The notes below the pieces were generated by a model that saw only the letters and a list, made by a program, of their open reading frames with translations, ran no database searches and was not told the origin of the DNA. Both the position numbers and the translations under genes were made by a program. Of a stretch of 64,000 nt of DNA, positions 50,459-61,120 are shown piece after piece (positions within the stretch are counted from its first letter, which is position 1; each line of letters begins with the position of its first letter). The stretch comes from Thiohalophilus sp. (GTDB lineage: Bacteria > Pseudomonadota > Gammaproteobacteria > UBA6429 > Thiohalophilaceae): assembly GCF_034522235.1 (NCBI RefSeq), contig NZ_JAXHLN010000003.1, positions 248,001 through 312,000 on the forward strand. Direction: 5' to 3'.

Positions 50459-50621
50459 GGTGATAACTTTAAGGCCAAGAACGCATACGAATACCATCGT
50501 TTTATTTGTAATCTGCCTTCACGGGCAACCCCTCAAGCAACCCTGATACGACGCTGACCGCGTAGCCGGCAGTCCGGTGCGTGTGATGCCGCGTAACCAA
50601 CCTGATTGTAAGAAAACACCT

Positions 50622-51878
<1,257 letters not shown>

Positions 51879-52067
51879 TCAGACCCCATCCCGCGGCAGC
51901 ACTGAATCAAGACGAAAATTCCTGCCAGGACAAACCACTGCAAACAGTTCTTCAGGTGGTTTGTGAGCTGATGCACAGTACCGGTTTTGACAGCTTCGGG
52001 GAAAAGGACGAAGATTACTGCAGGGGTGCCGCTGTCGGGTTGCCCCGGGAAACTGCAGGACCAAACC

Positions 52068-52418
52068 ATGGCAAGATCCGAGACGGCCTACCATATCGAT
52101 TTCGACGATTGGGTACGCCTGGCCAAAACCGATCCGGCGCGTTTCGAGGATTTGCGGGATCGGGTGCTGGATTACTGTATTACCCGTGCTCCGACCGACC
52201 GCCAGGAGCGGTTGCGGCGGCTGCAATGGCGTATTAACCAGGTGCGAAATACCGCCAGCAACCCCCTCTCGGCCTGTATCTCCATTTCCAACATGATGTG
52301 GTCCAGCTTCAGTCACCTGGACGAGGCCTATGACGATTTGCAGCACTGCCGGCGTCCGCCGTTCCGCCGCTGTGCGCGCATTCTGCCGTTTCCCGAACAG
52401 CCCCGCAGCAAGGCGTAA
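52068..52418 (+). CDS. DUF3135 family protein
   Basis: A 116-residue soluble protein from ATG 52068 (MARSETAYHIDFDDWVRLAK). It matches DUF3135: DFDDWVRLAKTDPARFEDLR, then RRLQWRINQVRNTASNPLSA. The C-terminus is basic. The family is of unknown function and restricted to gammaproteobacteria. It sits between rho and rpmE, both on the plus strand. Confidence 0.85.
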   Translation: MARSETAYHIDFDDWVRLAKTDPARFEDLRDRVLDYCITRAPTDRQERLRRLQWRINQVRNTASNPLSACISISNMMWSSFSHLDEAYDDLQHCRRPPFRRCARILPFPEQPRSKA

Positions 52419-52538
52419 ATCACCGGCAAGGCTTGCCCTGCGGCGGCCAATTCCCGTATGATCGCCGGCCTCGTTGCGTATGGTGCTCCGGAGAGGCCGG
52501 GGTGGCGATGCGCCCGAAAGAGAACTGTGAGGTTACCC

Positions 52539-52745
52539 ATGAAAGCTGAAATCCACCCCGCTTACCAGGAAGTGTCCGTCACCTGTAGTTGTGGCAATCA
52601 CTTCACCACCCGCTCGACGGTCGGCAAGGATCTGAATATCGAAGTCTGCGCCCAGTGTCATCCGTTCTATACCGGCAAGCAGAAACTGCTGGATACCGCC
52701 GGTCGCGTGGACAAGTTCCGCCAGAAGTACGGCATGAAAAAGTAA
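52539..52745 (+). CDS. rpmE: 50S ribosomal protein L31 (zinc-binding form)
   Basis: A 68-residue ribosomal protein, [20 protein letters not shown]. Cysteines in CSC (16, 18) and [10 protein letters not shown] (37, 40) make the zinc-ribbon C+ form, so this is the zinc-requiring L31 rather than the zinc-free paralogue. The start is confirmed by the family. Its terminator lies inside the next gene. Confidence 0.96.
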   Translation: MKAEIHPAYQEVSVTCSCGNHFTTRSTVGKDLNIEVCAQCHPFYTGKQKLLDTAGRVDKFRQKYGMKK

Positions 52746-52749
52746 GTCC

Positions 52750-53538
52750 GTGGCGATACGCACGACGGAAGTTATCAAAAAGGCGCTGTTCACAGCGCCT
52801 TTTTTGTTGGTGCTGGGATCGTCGGCGGCGATCGCCGACATCTGCCGGCCGGCGCAATTCGACGCACAGGTCAGCGTGCGTTATGTGCATGACGGCGACA
52901 CCGTGCACCTGCATGACGGGCGCAAGCTGCGGATCATCGGCATCAATACCCCCGAACGGGCCCGCGAGGAACAGCCCGCCGAGCCTTATGCCGACACCGC
53001 GCGGCGCCAGCTGCAGGCCTATGCCGAAGGGCCCTGGTCGCTGGTCTATGATCAGCAGCGGCGGGATCGTTACGGTCGTCTGCTGGCCCATGTGTTCGAT
53101 CACCAGGGGCGTAACATCACTCGCCGGCTGCTTGCCGCGGGGGCCGGGCAGCTGCTGGTCATTCCGCCGAATCTGAAGTTCGTCGACTGTTATCGCCGCG
53201 CTCAGCAGGCGGCACGCCGGACGCAACGGGGTCTGTGGGCTCTGCCGGCCTATCAGCCCTTGTCTGCCGCGCAACTGAATGCGGGCAATGCCGAAGGCTA
53301 TCGGTTGGTGCACGGGCGCCTGACCCGCATTGGCGAAAGTCGCTCCGCGTTGTGGCTCAACCTGGGTGAGGAGTTTGCGCTGCGTATCGTCCGATCGGAT
53401 CTGGATTATTTCGAGCGTCGGCAGATCGAGGCCTGGCGCCGGCAACCACTGCTGGCGCAGGGCTGGATCTATCGGCGCAATGGCCAGTGGCGCATGCGTT
53501 TGCGCCACCCGGCGGCACTGCTGGAAGGGGCTGACTAA
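52750..53538 (+). CDS. Exported thermonuclease-like (SNase) protein
   Basis: A 262-residue protein with a signal peptide (KKALFTAPFLLVLGSSAAIA) and an SNase domain at residues ~38-160: VRYVHDGDTVHLHDGRKLRI, INTPERAREEQ, DRYGRLLAHVF, and YRRAQQAARRTQRGLW. The Asp, Arg and Glu positions of staphylococcal nuclease are largely kept. The C-terminal ~90 residues form a second domain found in related proteins. The start is a GTG, 4 bp after the rpmE stop. A strong terminator hairpin (52781-52805) overlaps the signal-peptide codons, so either most transcription stops here or the real start is a TTG/GTG after it. Confidence 0.82.
   Translation: MAIRTTEVIKKALFTAPFLLVLGSSAAIADICRPAQFDAQVSVRYVHDGDTVHLHDGRKLRIIGINTPERAREEQPAEPYADTARRQLQAYAEGPWSLVYDQQRRDRYGRLLAHVFDHQGRNITRRLLAAGAGQLLVIPPNLKFVDCYRRAQQAARRTQRGLWALPAYQPLSAAQLNAGNAEGYRLVHGRLTRIGESRSALWLNLGEEFALRIVRSDLDYFERRQIEAWRRQPLLAQGWIYRRNGQWRMRLRHPAALLEGAD
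52777..52805 (+). terminator. Terminator of rpmE, inside the SNase reading frame
   Basis: A perfect 9-bp stem AGGCGCTGT/ACAGCGCCT with a 2-nt loop, flanked by A4 and T5. It is a textbook intrinsic terminator, yet lies within codons ~10-19 of the downstream nuclease frame. Confidence 0.9.
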
Positions 53539-53652
53539 AGCCCCGCTGGCAAAACAGCGGGGCATGCCCCACCATGGGAATTCCCGCTGAGATAACCATT
53601 GGCCCGGTGCGGAGTTTTGCCGGTAGCACAACGGATTGAGTTGAATGAGATC

Positions 53653-54900
53653 ATGAACGACGACGAACTGCCCTTTTCCGAACAGGCCCTGCGCTATCAC
53701 GCCGAACCGCGCCCGGGTAAAACCGCCACCGCCCTGACCAAGCCGGTCGCGACCCAGCACGATCTGAGCCTGGCCTACACGCCGGGGGTGGCGGTGCCGG
53801 TGCGGGCCATCGCCGAGGATCCGCAGCGGGCCTATCGCTATACCAACAAGGGGAATCTGGTGGCCGTTATTTCCAACGGCACCGCGGTGCTGGGACTGGG
53901 CAACGTGGGCGCGCTGGCCAGCAAGCCGGTGATGGAAGGCAAGGCGGTGCTGTTTAAATATTTCGCCGATGTGGATGTGGTAGACATCGAGGTGGATGCT
54001 GAATCCCCAAAAGCTTTTATCGACACCGTGCGCCGTATCGCGCCGAGTTTTGGCGGGATCAACCTGGAGGATATCGCCGCGCCCGACTGCTTCGATATCG
54101 AGCAGGCGCTCAAGGAGCAACTGGATATTCCGGTATTCCATGATGATCAGCACGGCACTGCGATCATCATTGCCGCCGGACTGCTCAATGCCCTGGAGCT
54201 GACCGGGCGCACGCTCAAGGAGGCGCGTATCGTTTGCCTGGGCGCCGGTTCGGCGGGCATCGCCTCGATGCGACTGTTGCATGAACTGGGCGCCGACAAG
54301 CGGCATATCACGCTGGTGGATCGTAAAGGGGTCATTCATTCCGAGCGGCGCAACATTAATGCCCACAAGCGCGAATTTGCCCGGCGCACCGGCCTGCGCA
54401 CCCTGGAAGAGGCGCTGGCCGGCGCGGATGTTTTCATCGGGGTTTCGGGGCCGAATCTGGTCTCGCCGGGCATGCTGCAGCGCATGGCCGATAATCCCAT
54501 TGTCTTTGCCCTTTCCAATCCCGATCCGGAGATCACCCCGGCCAATGCCCATGCGGCACGCAGCGATCTGATCATGGCGACCGGGCGCAGTGATTATGCC
54601 AATCAGGTGAACAATGTTCTGGGGTTTCCGTTTATTTTTCGCGGGGCGCTGGATGTGCAGGCCTCGGCCATCAATACCGAGATGGCGATCGCGGCGGTGA
54701 AGGCGCTGGCGCAGCTGGCCCATGAGCCGGTGCCGCGGGAGGTGCTGCAGGCCTACGGACTCGAACAGCTCGTCTTTGGACGGGACTACATCATTCCCAA
54801 GCCGTTTGATCCGCGATTGCGAGAGTTTGTCTCCGGGGCGGTGGCGCGGGCGGCGCAGGACAGTGGCGTGGCGCGGGTGGCGTATACGCCCCGGGCCTAG
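53653..54900 (+). CDS. maeB: Malic enzyme (MaeB-type, without phosphotransacetylase domain)
   Basis: A 415-residue oxidative-decarboxylating malate dehydrogenase. ATG at 53653 (MNDDELPFSEQALRYHAEP). Catalytic Tyr in LSLAYTPGVAVPVR and Lys in SKPVMEGKAVLFKYF; metal site ESPKAFIDTVRRIAPSFGGI and FHDDQHGTAIIIAAG. The nucleotide motif GAGSAGIASMRLL is near 198. It lacks the C-terminal PTA-like domain of E. coli MaeB. Cofactor (NAD or NADP) is not decided. The last codon overlaps the convergent gene (shared CTAG). Confidence 0.93.
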   Translation: MNDDELPFSEQALRYHAEPRPGKTATALTKPVATQHDLSLAYTPGVAVPVRAIAEDPQRAYRYTNKGNLVAVISNGTAVLGLGNVGALASKPVMEGKAVLFKYFADVDVVDIEVDAESPKAFIDTVRRIAPSFGGINLEDIAAPDCFDIEQALKEQLDIPVFHDDQHGTAIIIAAGLLNALELTGRTLKEARIVCLGAGSAGIASMRLLHELGADKRHITLVDRKGVIHSERRNINAHKREFARRTGLRTLEEALAGADVFIGVSGPNLVSPGMLQRMADNPIVFALSNPDPEITPANAHAARSDLIMATGRSDYANQVNNVLGFPFIFRGALDVQASAINTEMAIAAVKALAQLAHEPVPREVLQAYGLEQLVFGRDYIIPKPFDPRLREFVSGAVARAAQDSGVARVAYTPRA

Positions 54901-55499
54901 TCCAGCAGTTCCCGCACCCGGTTCAATGAGGCCCGTTGCATCGGCCGGCCATCGACCGGACTCAGGGGTGGCTGGAGGGGGCCGTCCTGGACAAACACCA
55001 CCAGCTCAACGCGAGTGTCTTCCGCATAAAAGCGCAGCACCGGCAGCGTGAGGGTCTGTTCCGCGGAGAAGCGGACCTTGCGTTCGCCCTGCTCATAAGG
55101 GATCTGGTGCTCCATCAAAAAGATGTCCAGATCTTCGAGGCGCGGCACGAACAGGTGCAGGACCACGGGCGAGTGGATGTCGGCGCTGCCGTCGAGGACG
55201 CTGCCGACCAGTTTGGGTCTGAAGGGGGCAAAAAATTCCATCGCCTGCAGGGCCCGGGCGCGCAGGTTTTGCAGGGCCGCTGGCTGGGCATCGGCCCGGA
55301 ACAGACGCTGGTACTCGCGCAGGGCCTGATCGATTTCAGTGTTGCTGGGCATGTTGCGGGTATCCACCGCACCCAGGTGCAGGGCCGCCTTGCGTTTGGC
55401 GGCGTAGAAATCGCGGCTGCCGGTCTCGGCCAGGATCTGGGCGGCGGCCTGGGCCAGCCGCTGCCGCATTTGCAGATCCTTGGTGTGTTTGTGTCCCAT
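54897..55499 (-). CDS. Conserved hypothetical protein, 200 residues
   Basis: From ATG 55499 (MGHKHTKDLQMRQRLAQAAA) the protein has an N-terminal helical part (RDFYAAKRKAALHLG, ~28) and an alpha/beta C-terminal half (PKLVGSVLDGSADIHSPVVL; HLFVPRLEDLDIFLMEHQIP). The G-S-V-x-D-G-x-A segment recalls nucleotidyltransferase-like folds but lacks a clear catalytic Asp pair. I recognise it only as a conserved gammaproteobacterial protein. It is 10 bp downstream of mrcA on the same strand. Confidence 0.65.
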   Translation of the reverse strand: MGHKHTKDLQMRQRLAQAAAQILAETGSRDFYAAKRKAALHLGAVDTRNMPSNTEIDQALREYQRLFRADAQPAALQNLRARALQAMEFFAPFRPKLVGSVLDGSADIHSPVVLHLFVPRLEDLDIFLMEHQIPYEQGERKVRFSAEQTLTLPVLRFYAEDTRVELVVFVQDGPLQPPLSPVDGRPMQRASLNRVRELLD

Positions 55500-55509
55500 T
55501 GTACGACGG

Positions 55510-58083
55510 CTAGAAGAGATCGCGGGTGATGTTGCCACTGCCCTGCTGGTCACCGTTCGAATCGACCCGGTTTTCGGTGCGGCGCTCGGGCACCTGATCT
55601 TCCAGAAAATACTCGAACACGGCGTCCGGCGCACCACTGCCGGCCAGTTCACCGGTTTCGGGATCAATCAATACCGAGACGATGCCCGGAGGCTGTTCCA
55701 GCCGCGCCTCGGGTTCGTCGCGCAGGGCCTCGCGCATATATTTGATCCACATGGGCAGGGCGGCGCGGGCGCCGGTTTCCCGGTAGCCGAGCGGCTGGGG
55801 CGTGTCGAAGCCGACCCAGGAGATGGTGACCAGATTACGGTTGAAGCCGGTGAACCAGGCATCGCGTTGATCGTTGGTGGTGCCCGTTTTGCCGGCCAGA
55901 TCATCCCGTCCCAGCACCATGGCGCCGCGGCCGGTGCCGTGGCGGATCACCTCACGCATCATGCTGTTCATTAAAAACGCGGTCTGCGGCGTGAGCACCC
56001 GCGGGGCAATGCGCGGCTGCTGCGGTCCCTGCATGACCTGTCGCCACTCCTGGGGCGTTACCTCTTCCTGTGTGAAGCTGGGCACCCACGGCTCGTCCGC
56101 CGGGGTGGTCTCGTCCGATGGCTGATCGGTGTCGTCCTCGCTCCGGGCATCGAGACATTCCGGGCAGACCCGGGCCGGTCGATTCAACAGAACGACTTGC
56201 TGGTCGGCATCCAGGACGTAATCGATCAAGTTGGGCTCGACGAAATAGCCGCCATTGGCAAACACGGCGTAGCCGCGGGCCAGCTCCATGGGAGTCAGGA
56301 CCCCGCTGCCCAGCGCCAGGGAGAGATCCCGCGGCAGAGTATTGCGGTCAAAGCCGAAACGCTCGAGATAGCGCAACGCGTAACCGATGCCGATTTCGCG
56401 CAACAGGCGGATGGAGACCAGGTTGCGGGATTTGATCAGCGCCACGCGCAGGCGGGTAGGGCCGTAGAAACGACCGCTGTAGTTTTCCGGTCGCCAGGTA
56501 TCTTCCAGGCCGGGCGCATCGAACACCACCGGTGCGTCATTGATGATGCTCGCGGCGGTAAAACCCTTGTCGATTGCCGCCGAATAGATAAATGGCTTGA
56601 AGCTGGAGCCGGGCTGGCGCTGGGCCTGGACGACCCGGTTGAATTTGCTGGTGTAATAGTCGAAACCACCGCTGAGCGCCTCGATGGCGCCGTTATCGGG
56701 GTTGAGCGAGACCAGCGCGCCGCCCACCTGCGGTAGCTGGGCCAGCCAGCTGCAACCCGCCCCGGCCGGGGTCACGTAAATCACATCCCCCCGTTGCAGC
56801 ACCTCGGCGGCTGATTCCAGTTCCGGTCCGCGATTGTTTTCATCAATATACTCGCGTGCCCAGTTGAGTTGCTCCCAGGGCAGGTAGGTCAGCCGGTTGT
56901 CACGGGTCAGGGCGTAGACCGCCTGCTCCTCGACCGCCAGTACCAGCGCCGGGGTCAGGTTGCCCGGGGCGGGCACATTACGCAGCAGTGCAGCCCAGTC
57001 CGCCTCGGCGGCCGGGATCTCGAGCAAGGTCTGCTCGGCATTCTCTGGCAGCTCCCCGGGCTGCAGCGCCGGGTCGGGGGTGACGTTGCCGAGCAGATCG
57101 ATATGATTAACGGGGCCGCGATAGCCGTGGCGCCGGTCATATTCCAGCAACGCCTCACGCAGGGCCTGATTGGCGGCTTTTTGCCGTTGCGGGTCCACGG
57201 TGGTGTAAACCTCGTAACCGGCGGTGTAGGCGTCGTCACCGTAGCGGGCGACCATCTCGTTACGCACCATCTCGGCGATATAGGGTGCCTCGAGATCGAT
57301 GGACTGGCCGTGGGTTTTGGCGTGGACCGGGACGGCCAGAGCGAGCTGGTACGCCTCTTCGGCGATGTAGTCGAGATCGCGCATTCGGCCCAGAACATAG
57401 TTGCGGCGCTGAATCGCGCGAGCGGGGTTGGCTACCGGATTGTAGCTGGAGGGGGCCTTGGGCAGTCCGGCGACCATCGCCATTTCATCCAGGCTCAGAT
57501 CGGCCAGCGCCTTGCCGTAGTAGACCTGCGCGGCGGCGGAGACACCGTAGGCCCGCTTGCCCAGATAGATCTTGTTCAGATAGAGGGCGAGAATATCCTC
57601 CTTGGAGAGCTCGCCCTCGATTTTCAGCGCCAGGAAGATTTCGTTGAGCTTGCGCAGGTAGGTCTTTTCCCGGCTCAAAAAGAAGTTGCGCGCCACCTGC
57701 ATGGTGATGGTGCTGCCGCCCTGGCCCTTTTCGCCGGTCAGGATCAAGTTGATCGCGGCGCGCAGGATTCCCTGGTAATCGACGCCCGGATGTTCGAAGA
57801 AGCGGTCATCCTCGGCGGCCAGGAACGCCTGGATCAGGCGAGGCGGGAATTCCTCGTATTTCAGCGGAGTTCGCTTCATTTCGCCGAATTCCGCGATCAA
57901 CCCGCCCTTTTTGTCGTAAATTCGCAGGGGGACCTGCAGATGCACATCCTTGAGGGTGTCGATATCCGGCAGGCGTGGCGTGATATAGGCGTAGGCCCCC
58001 AGCAGGCCGAGCGCACCAAGCAGACCCAGGGTTAAGGCGGAGGCGAGGGAAAATGTGACCAGTTTCTTAAATATGGGCTTCAT
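55510..58083 (-). CDS. mrcA: Penicillin-binding protein 1A
   Basis: An 857-residue bifunctional peptidoglycan synthase. N-terminal membrane helix (LASALTLGLLGALGLLGAYA). Glycosyltransferase 51 domain with catalytic Glu in AAEDDRFFEHPGVDYQG (~90) and KGQGGSTITMQVARN. An OB/linker domain lies at ~320-430. Transpeptidase motifs: S-x-x-K in QPGSSFKPF (~495), S-x-N in KSRNLVSIRLL, K-T-G in LAGKTGTTNDQRDAW (~745). ATG at 58083, divergent from the pil operon. Confidence 0.96.
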   Translation of the reverse strand: MKPIFKKLVTFSLASALTLGLLGALGLLGAYAYITPRLPDIDTLKDVHLQVPLRIYDKKGGLIAEFGEMKRTPLKYEEFPPRLIQAFLAAEDDRFFEHPGVDYQGILRAAINLILTGEKGQGGSTITMQVARNFFLSREKTYLRKLNEIFLALKIEGELSKEDILALYLNKIYLGKRAYGVSAAAQVYYGKALADLSLDEMAMVAGLPKAPSSYNPVANPARAIQRRNYVLGRMRDLDYIAEEAYQLALAVPVHAKTHGQSIDLEAPYIAEMVRNEMVARYGDDAYTAGYEVYTTVDPQRQKAANQALREALLEYDRRHGYRGPVNHIDLLGNVTPDPALQPGELPENAEQTLLEIPAAEADWAALLRNVPAPGNLTPALVLAVEEQAVYALTRDNRLTYLPWEQLNWAREYIDENNRGPELESAAEVLQRGDVIYVTPAGAGCSWLAQLPQVGGALVSLNPDNGAIEALSGGFDYYTSKFNRVVQAQRQPGSSFKPFIYSAAIDKGFTAASIINDAPVVFDAPGLEDTWRPENYSGRFYGPTRLRVALIKSRNLVSIRLLREIGIGYALRYLERFGFDRNTLPRDLSLALGSGVLTPMELARGYAVFANGGYFVEPNLIDYVLDADQQVVLLNRPARVCPECLDARSEDDTDQPSDETTPADEPWVPSFTQEEVTPQEWRQVMQGPQQPRIAPRVLTPQTAFLMNSMMREVIRHGTGRGAMVLGRDDLAGKTGTTNDQRDAWFTGFNRNLVTISWVGFDTPQPLGYRETGARAALPMWIKYMREALRDEPEARLEQPPGIVSVLIDPETGELAGSGAPDAVFEYFLEDQVPERRTENRVDSNGDQQGSGNITRDLF

Positions 58084-58202
58084 ATATCTAATTTTAATAA
58101 AGAATCGGATTGTCCCACCCGATACAGGGCAAGGGTCCAGTATAATTCTTCCGTTCTGTGAACACTATTCCCATTTGTTTTTATAGTTTTGTTGACCTAT
58201 AG

Positions 58203-59337
<1,135 letters not shown>

Positions 59338-59338
<1 letters not shown>

Positions 59339-59913
59339 TGGCACATATCAACCTCTTACCCTGGCGCGAAGAATTACGCCGTGAGCAGCAACGGCAGTTT
59401 CTGACCATTCTTGTTCTGTCTGTGATTCTCATGGGACTGATCATTCTGGCGGTACATTTGCGCCTGGCGGGCATGATCGATCACCAGGAGTCGCGAAACC
59501 AGTATCTGCAGGGTGAAATCAGCAAAGTCGAAAAACAGATCAAGGAAATTAATCAGCTCGAAAAGGACAAGGCACGTCTGTTGGCCCGCATGGACGTCAT
59601 ACAGCAATTGCAGCGCAATCGGCCCGAGGTCGTCCATCTGTTTGATGAAGTTGCGCGGATTATCCCGGACGGGATACATCTGGACAGTCTGAAGCAATCT
59701 GGCAACAAGCTGGTGCTCAATGGCGTTGCCCAATCCAATGCCAGGGTGTCGGCCTTTATGCGCAATATCGAATCCTCGGACTGGCTGACGGATCCCCGGT
59801 TGGAGGTTATCCAGAAAAAAGGCAAAGGTAATGAGCGGGACAGTTCGAGGGAATTTGTTCTGCATCTGTCACAGGTCAGTGTGGACAGTGCCGATGGGGA
59901 TGAGAAAAAATGA
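59338..59913 (+). CDS. pilN: Type IV pilus assembly protein PilN
   Basis: A 191-residue inner-membrane protein. The cytoplasmic INLLPWREELRREQQ motif (residues 3-17) binds PilM, followed by a membrane helix (FLTILVLSVILMGLIILAV), a coiled coil (QGEISKVEKQIKEINQLEKD) and a ferredoxin-like periplasmic domain. It overlaps pilO by 4 bp. Confidence 0.95.
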
Positions 59914-60530
59914 AAGATCTCGATTTAAGTGAATTAGACCTGAGTACCATCGGTTCCTGGCCGGCTGCGGTCAAGGCGGCGGTAGTTGCCGTAGTCTGTG
60001 TTGCAGTATTGGCCCTGGGGTATTTCCTGCATATTCAGAAAAAAATGGAGCAGCTGGAGCAGGTACGGGCCAAAGAGCCAAGCCTGAAGAGAGAGTTTGA
60101 GAAGAAACAGGCGAAGGCGGCAAATCTGGATGCCTATAAAAAACAGATGCAGGAGATGGAAGAGTCTTTCGGCACCATGTTGCGGCAGCTGCCCAGTAAA
60201 ACCGAGGTGGATGACCTGCTGATCGATGTCTCGCAAACCGGACTAAGCAGCGGTGTCGAGTTCGAGCTGTTCAAACCCCAGTCAGAAAAGCGAATCGAAT
60301 TTTATGCCGAACTGCCGATCCAGATAAGCATGCTGGGCACGTATCACCAGTTTGGAAAGTTCGTCAGTGGTGTCGCCGCCCTGCCGCGGATTGTGACTCT
60401 TCATGATATTAATCTTACAAGTAGCAAGGATGGCAGATTGCAGATGGATGTCACGGCCAAGACCTATCGCTATCTTGATGAAAATGAGCTGGCCTCAGCG
60501 AAAAAGAAGAATGAAAAGCGGAGGCGATAG
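59910..60530 (+). CDS. pilO: Type IV pilus assembly protein PilO
   Basis: A 206-residue partner of PilN. The membrane helix is AVKAAVVAVVCVAVLALGYF (~22-40), then a coiled coil and the conserved LPSKTEVDDLLIDVSQTGLS. The periplasmic domain has ELPIQISMLGTYHQFGKFVS. Together with PilN and PilP it forms the alignment complex. Confidence 0.95.
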   Translation: MKDLDLSELDLSTIGSWPAAVKAAVVAVVCVAVLALGYFLHIQKKMEQLEQVRAKEPSLKREFEKKQAKAANLDAYKKQMQEMEESFGTMLRQLPSKTEVDDLLIDVSQTGLSSGVEFELFKPQSEKRIEFYAELPIQISMLGTYHQFGKFVSGVAALPRIVTLHDINLTSSKDGRLQMDVTAKTYRYLDENELASAKKKNEKRRR

Positions 60531-60554
60531 GGGTTCAATTCCTGAGTGCAACCT

Positions 60555-61088
60555 ATGCTGAATAACAAATTGACAAAACTTGCTCTGTTGGCAGCCGTGA
60601 TGCTGTTGGGCGCCTCGTGTAGCGGCCCGGAACATGCCGATCTGCAGGAGTATGTGCAACGGGTCAAGGCAAAGAAACAGGGCCGTATTGAGCCGTTACC
60701 CGAGATCAAGCCGTACGAAACATTTACCTATAAGTCGGATGATCTGCGGGATCCCTTCACGCCTTTTGTGCAGCAAGCAGCGGTCCAGGAGACGCCGGCC
60801 AATACCGGGCTACGGCCGGATACAAACCGCAAGCGCGAAGCACTGGAACAGTTCTCGCTCGATTCACTGGTGTTTGTCGGGCACCTGGAAAAAGATGGCG
60901 TGCTGTGGGGACTGATCTCGTCACCGGATTCGACTGTCTACAAGGTAAGAGAAGGCAATTATATCGGCCAGAATTATGGCGAAATAGAAGAGATTTCCGA
61001 GACCCAAGTACTGATAACAGAAATTGTGTCTGATGGAAGTGGTGGATGGATTGAAAGAGAGGCGGCCCTCACGCTGGAAAGCGAGTAA
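60555..61088 (+). CDS. pilP: Type IV pilus lipoprotein PilP
   Basis: A 177-residue lipoprotein from ATG 60555 (MLNNKLTKLALLAAVMLLGA); an ATG three codons earlier is possible. Lipobox LLGASC-S. A flexible segment is followed by the PilP beta domain: FTYKSDDLRDPFTPF, then ALEQFSLDSLVFVGHLEKDG and YIGQNYGEIEEISETQVLI. It links PilNO to PilQ. Confidence 0.93.
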   Translation: MLNNKLTKLALLAAVMLLGASCSGPEHADLQEYVQRVKAKKQGRIEPLPEIKPYETFTYKSDDLRDPFTPFVQQAAVQETPANTGLRPDTNRKREALEQFSLDSLVFVGHLEKDGVLWGLISSPDSTVYKVREGNYIGQNYGEIEEISETQVLITEIVSDGSGGWIEREAALTLESE

Positions 61089-61120
61089 GTCGGGCTCCGT
61101 ATAATTTTTGGAGTAGAACC

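Noticed and set aside
53653-54900. Malic enzyme fused to phosphotransacetylase
   Set aside because: The frame ends after the malic-enzyme domains; the gene after it is convergent and unrelated.
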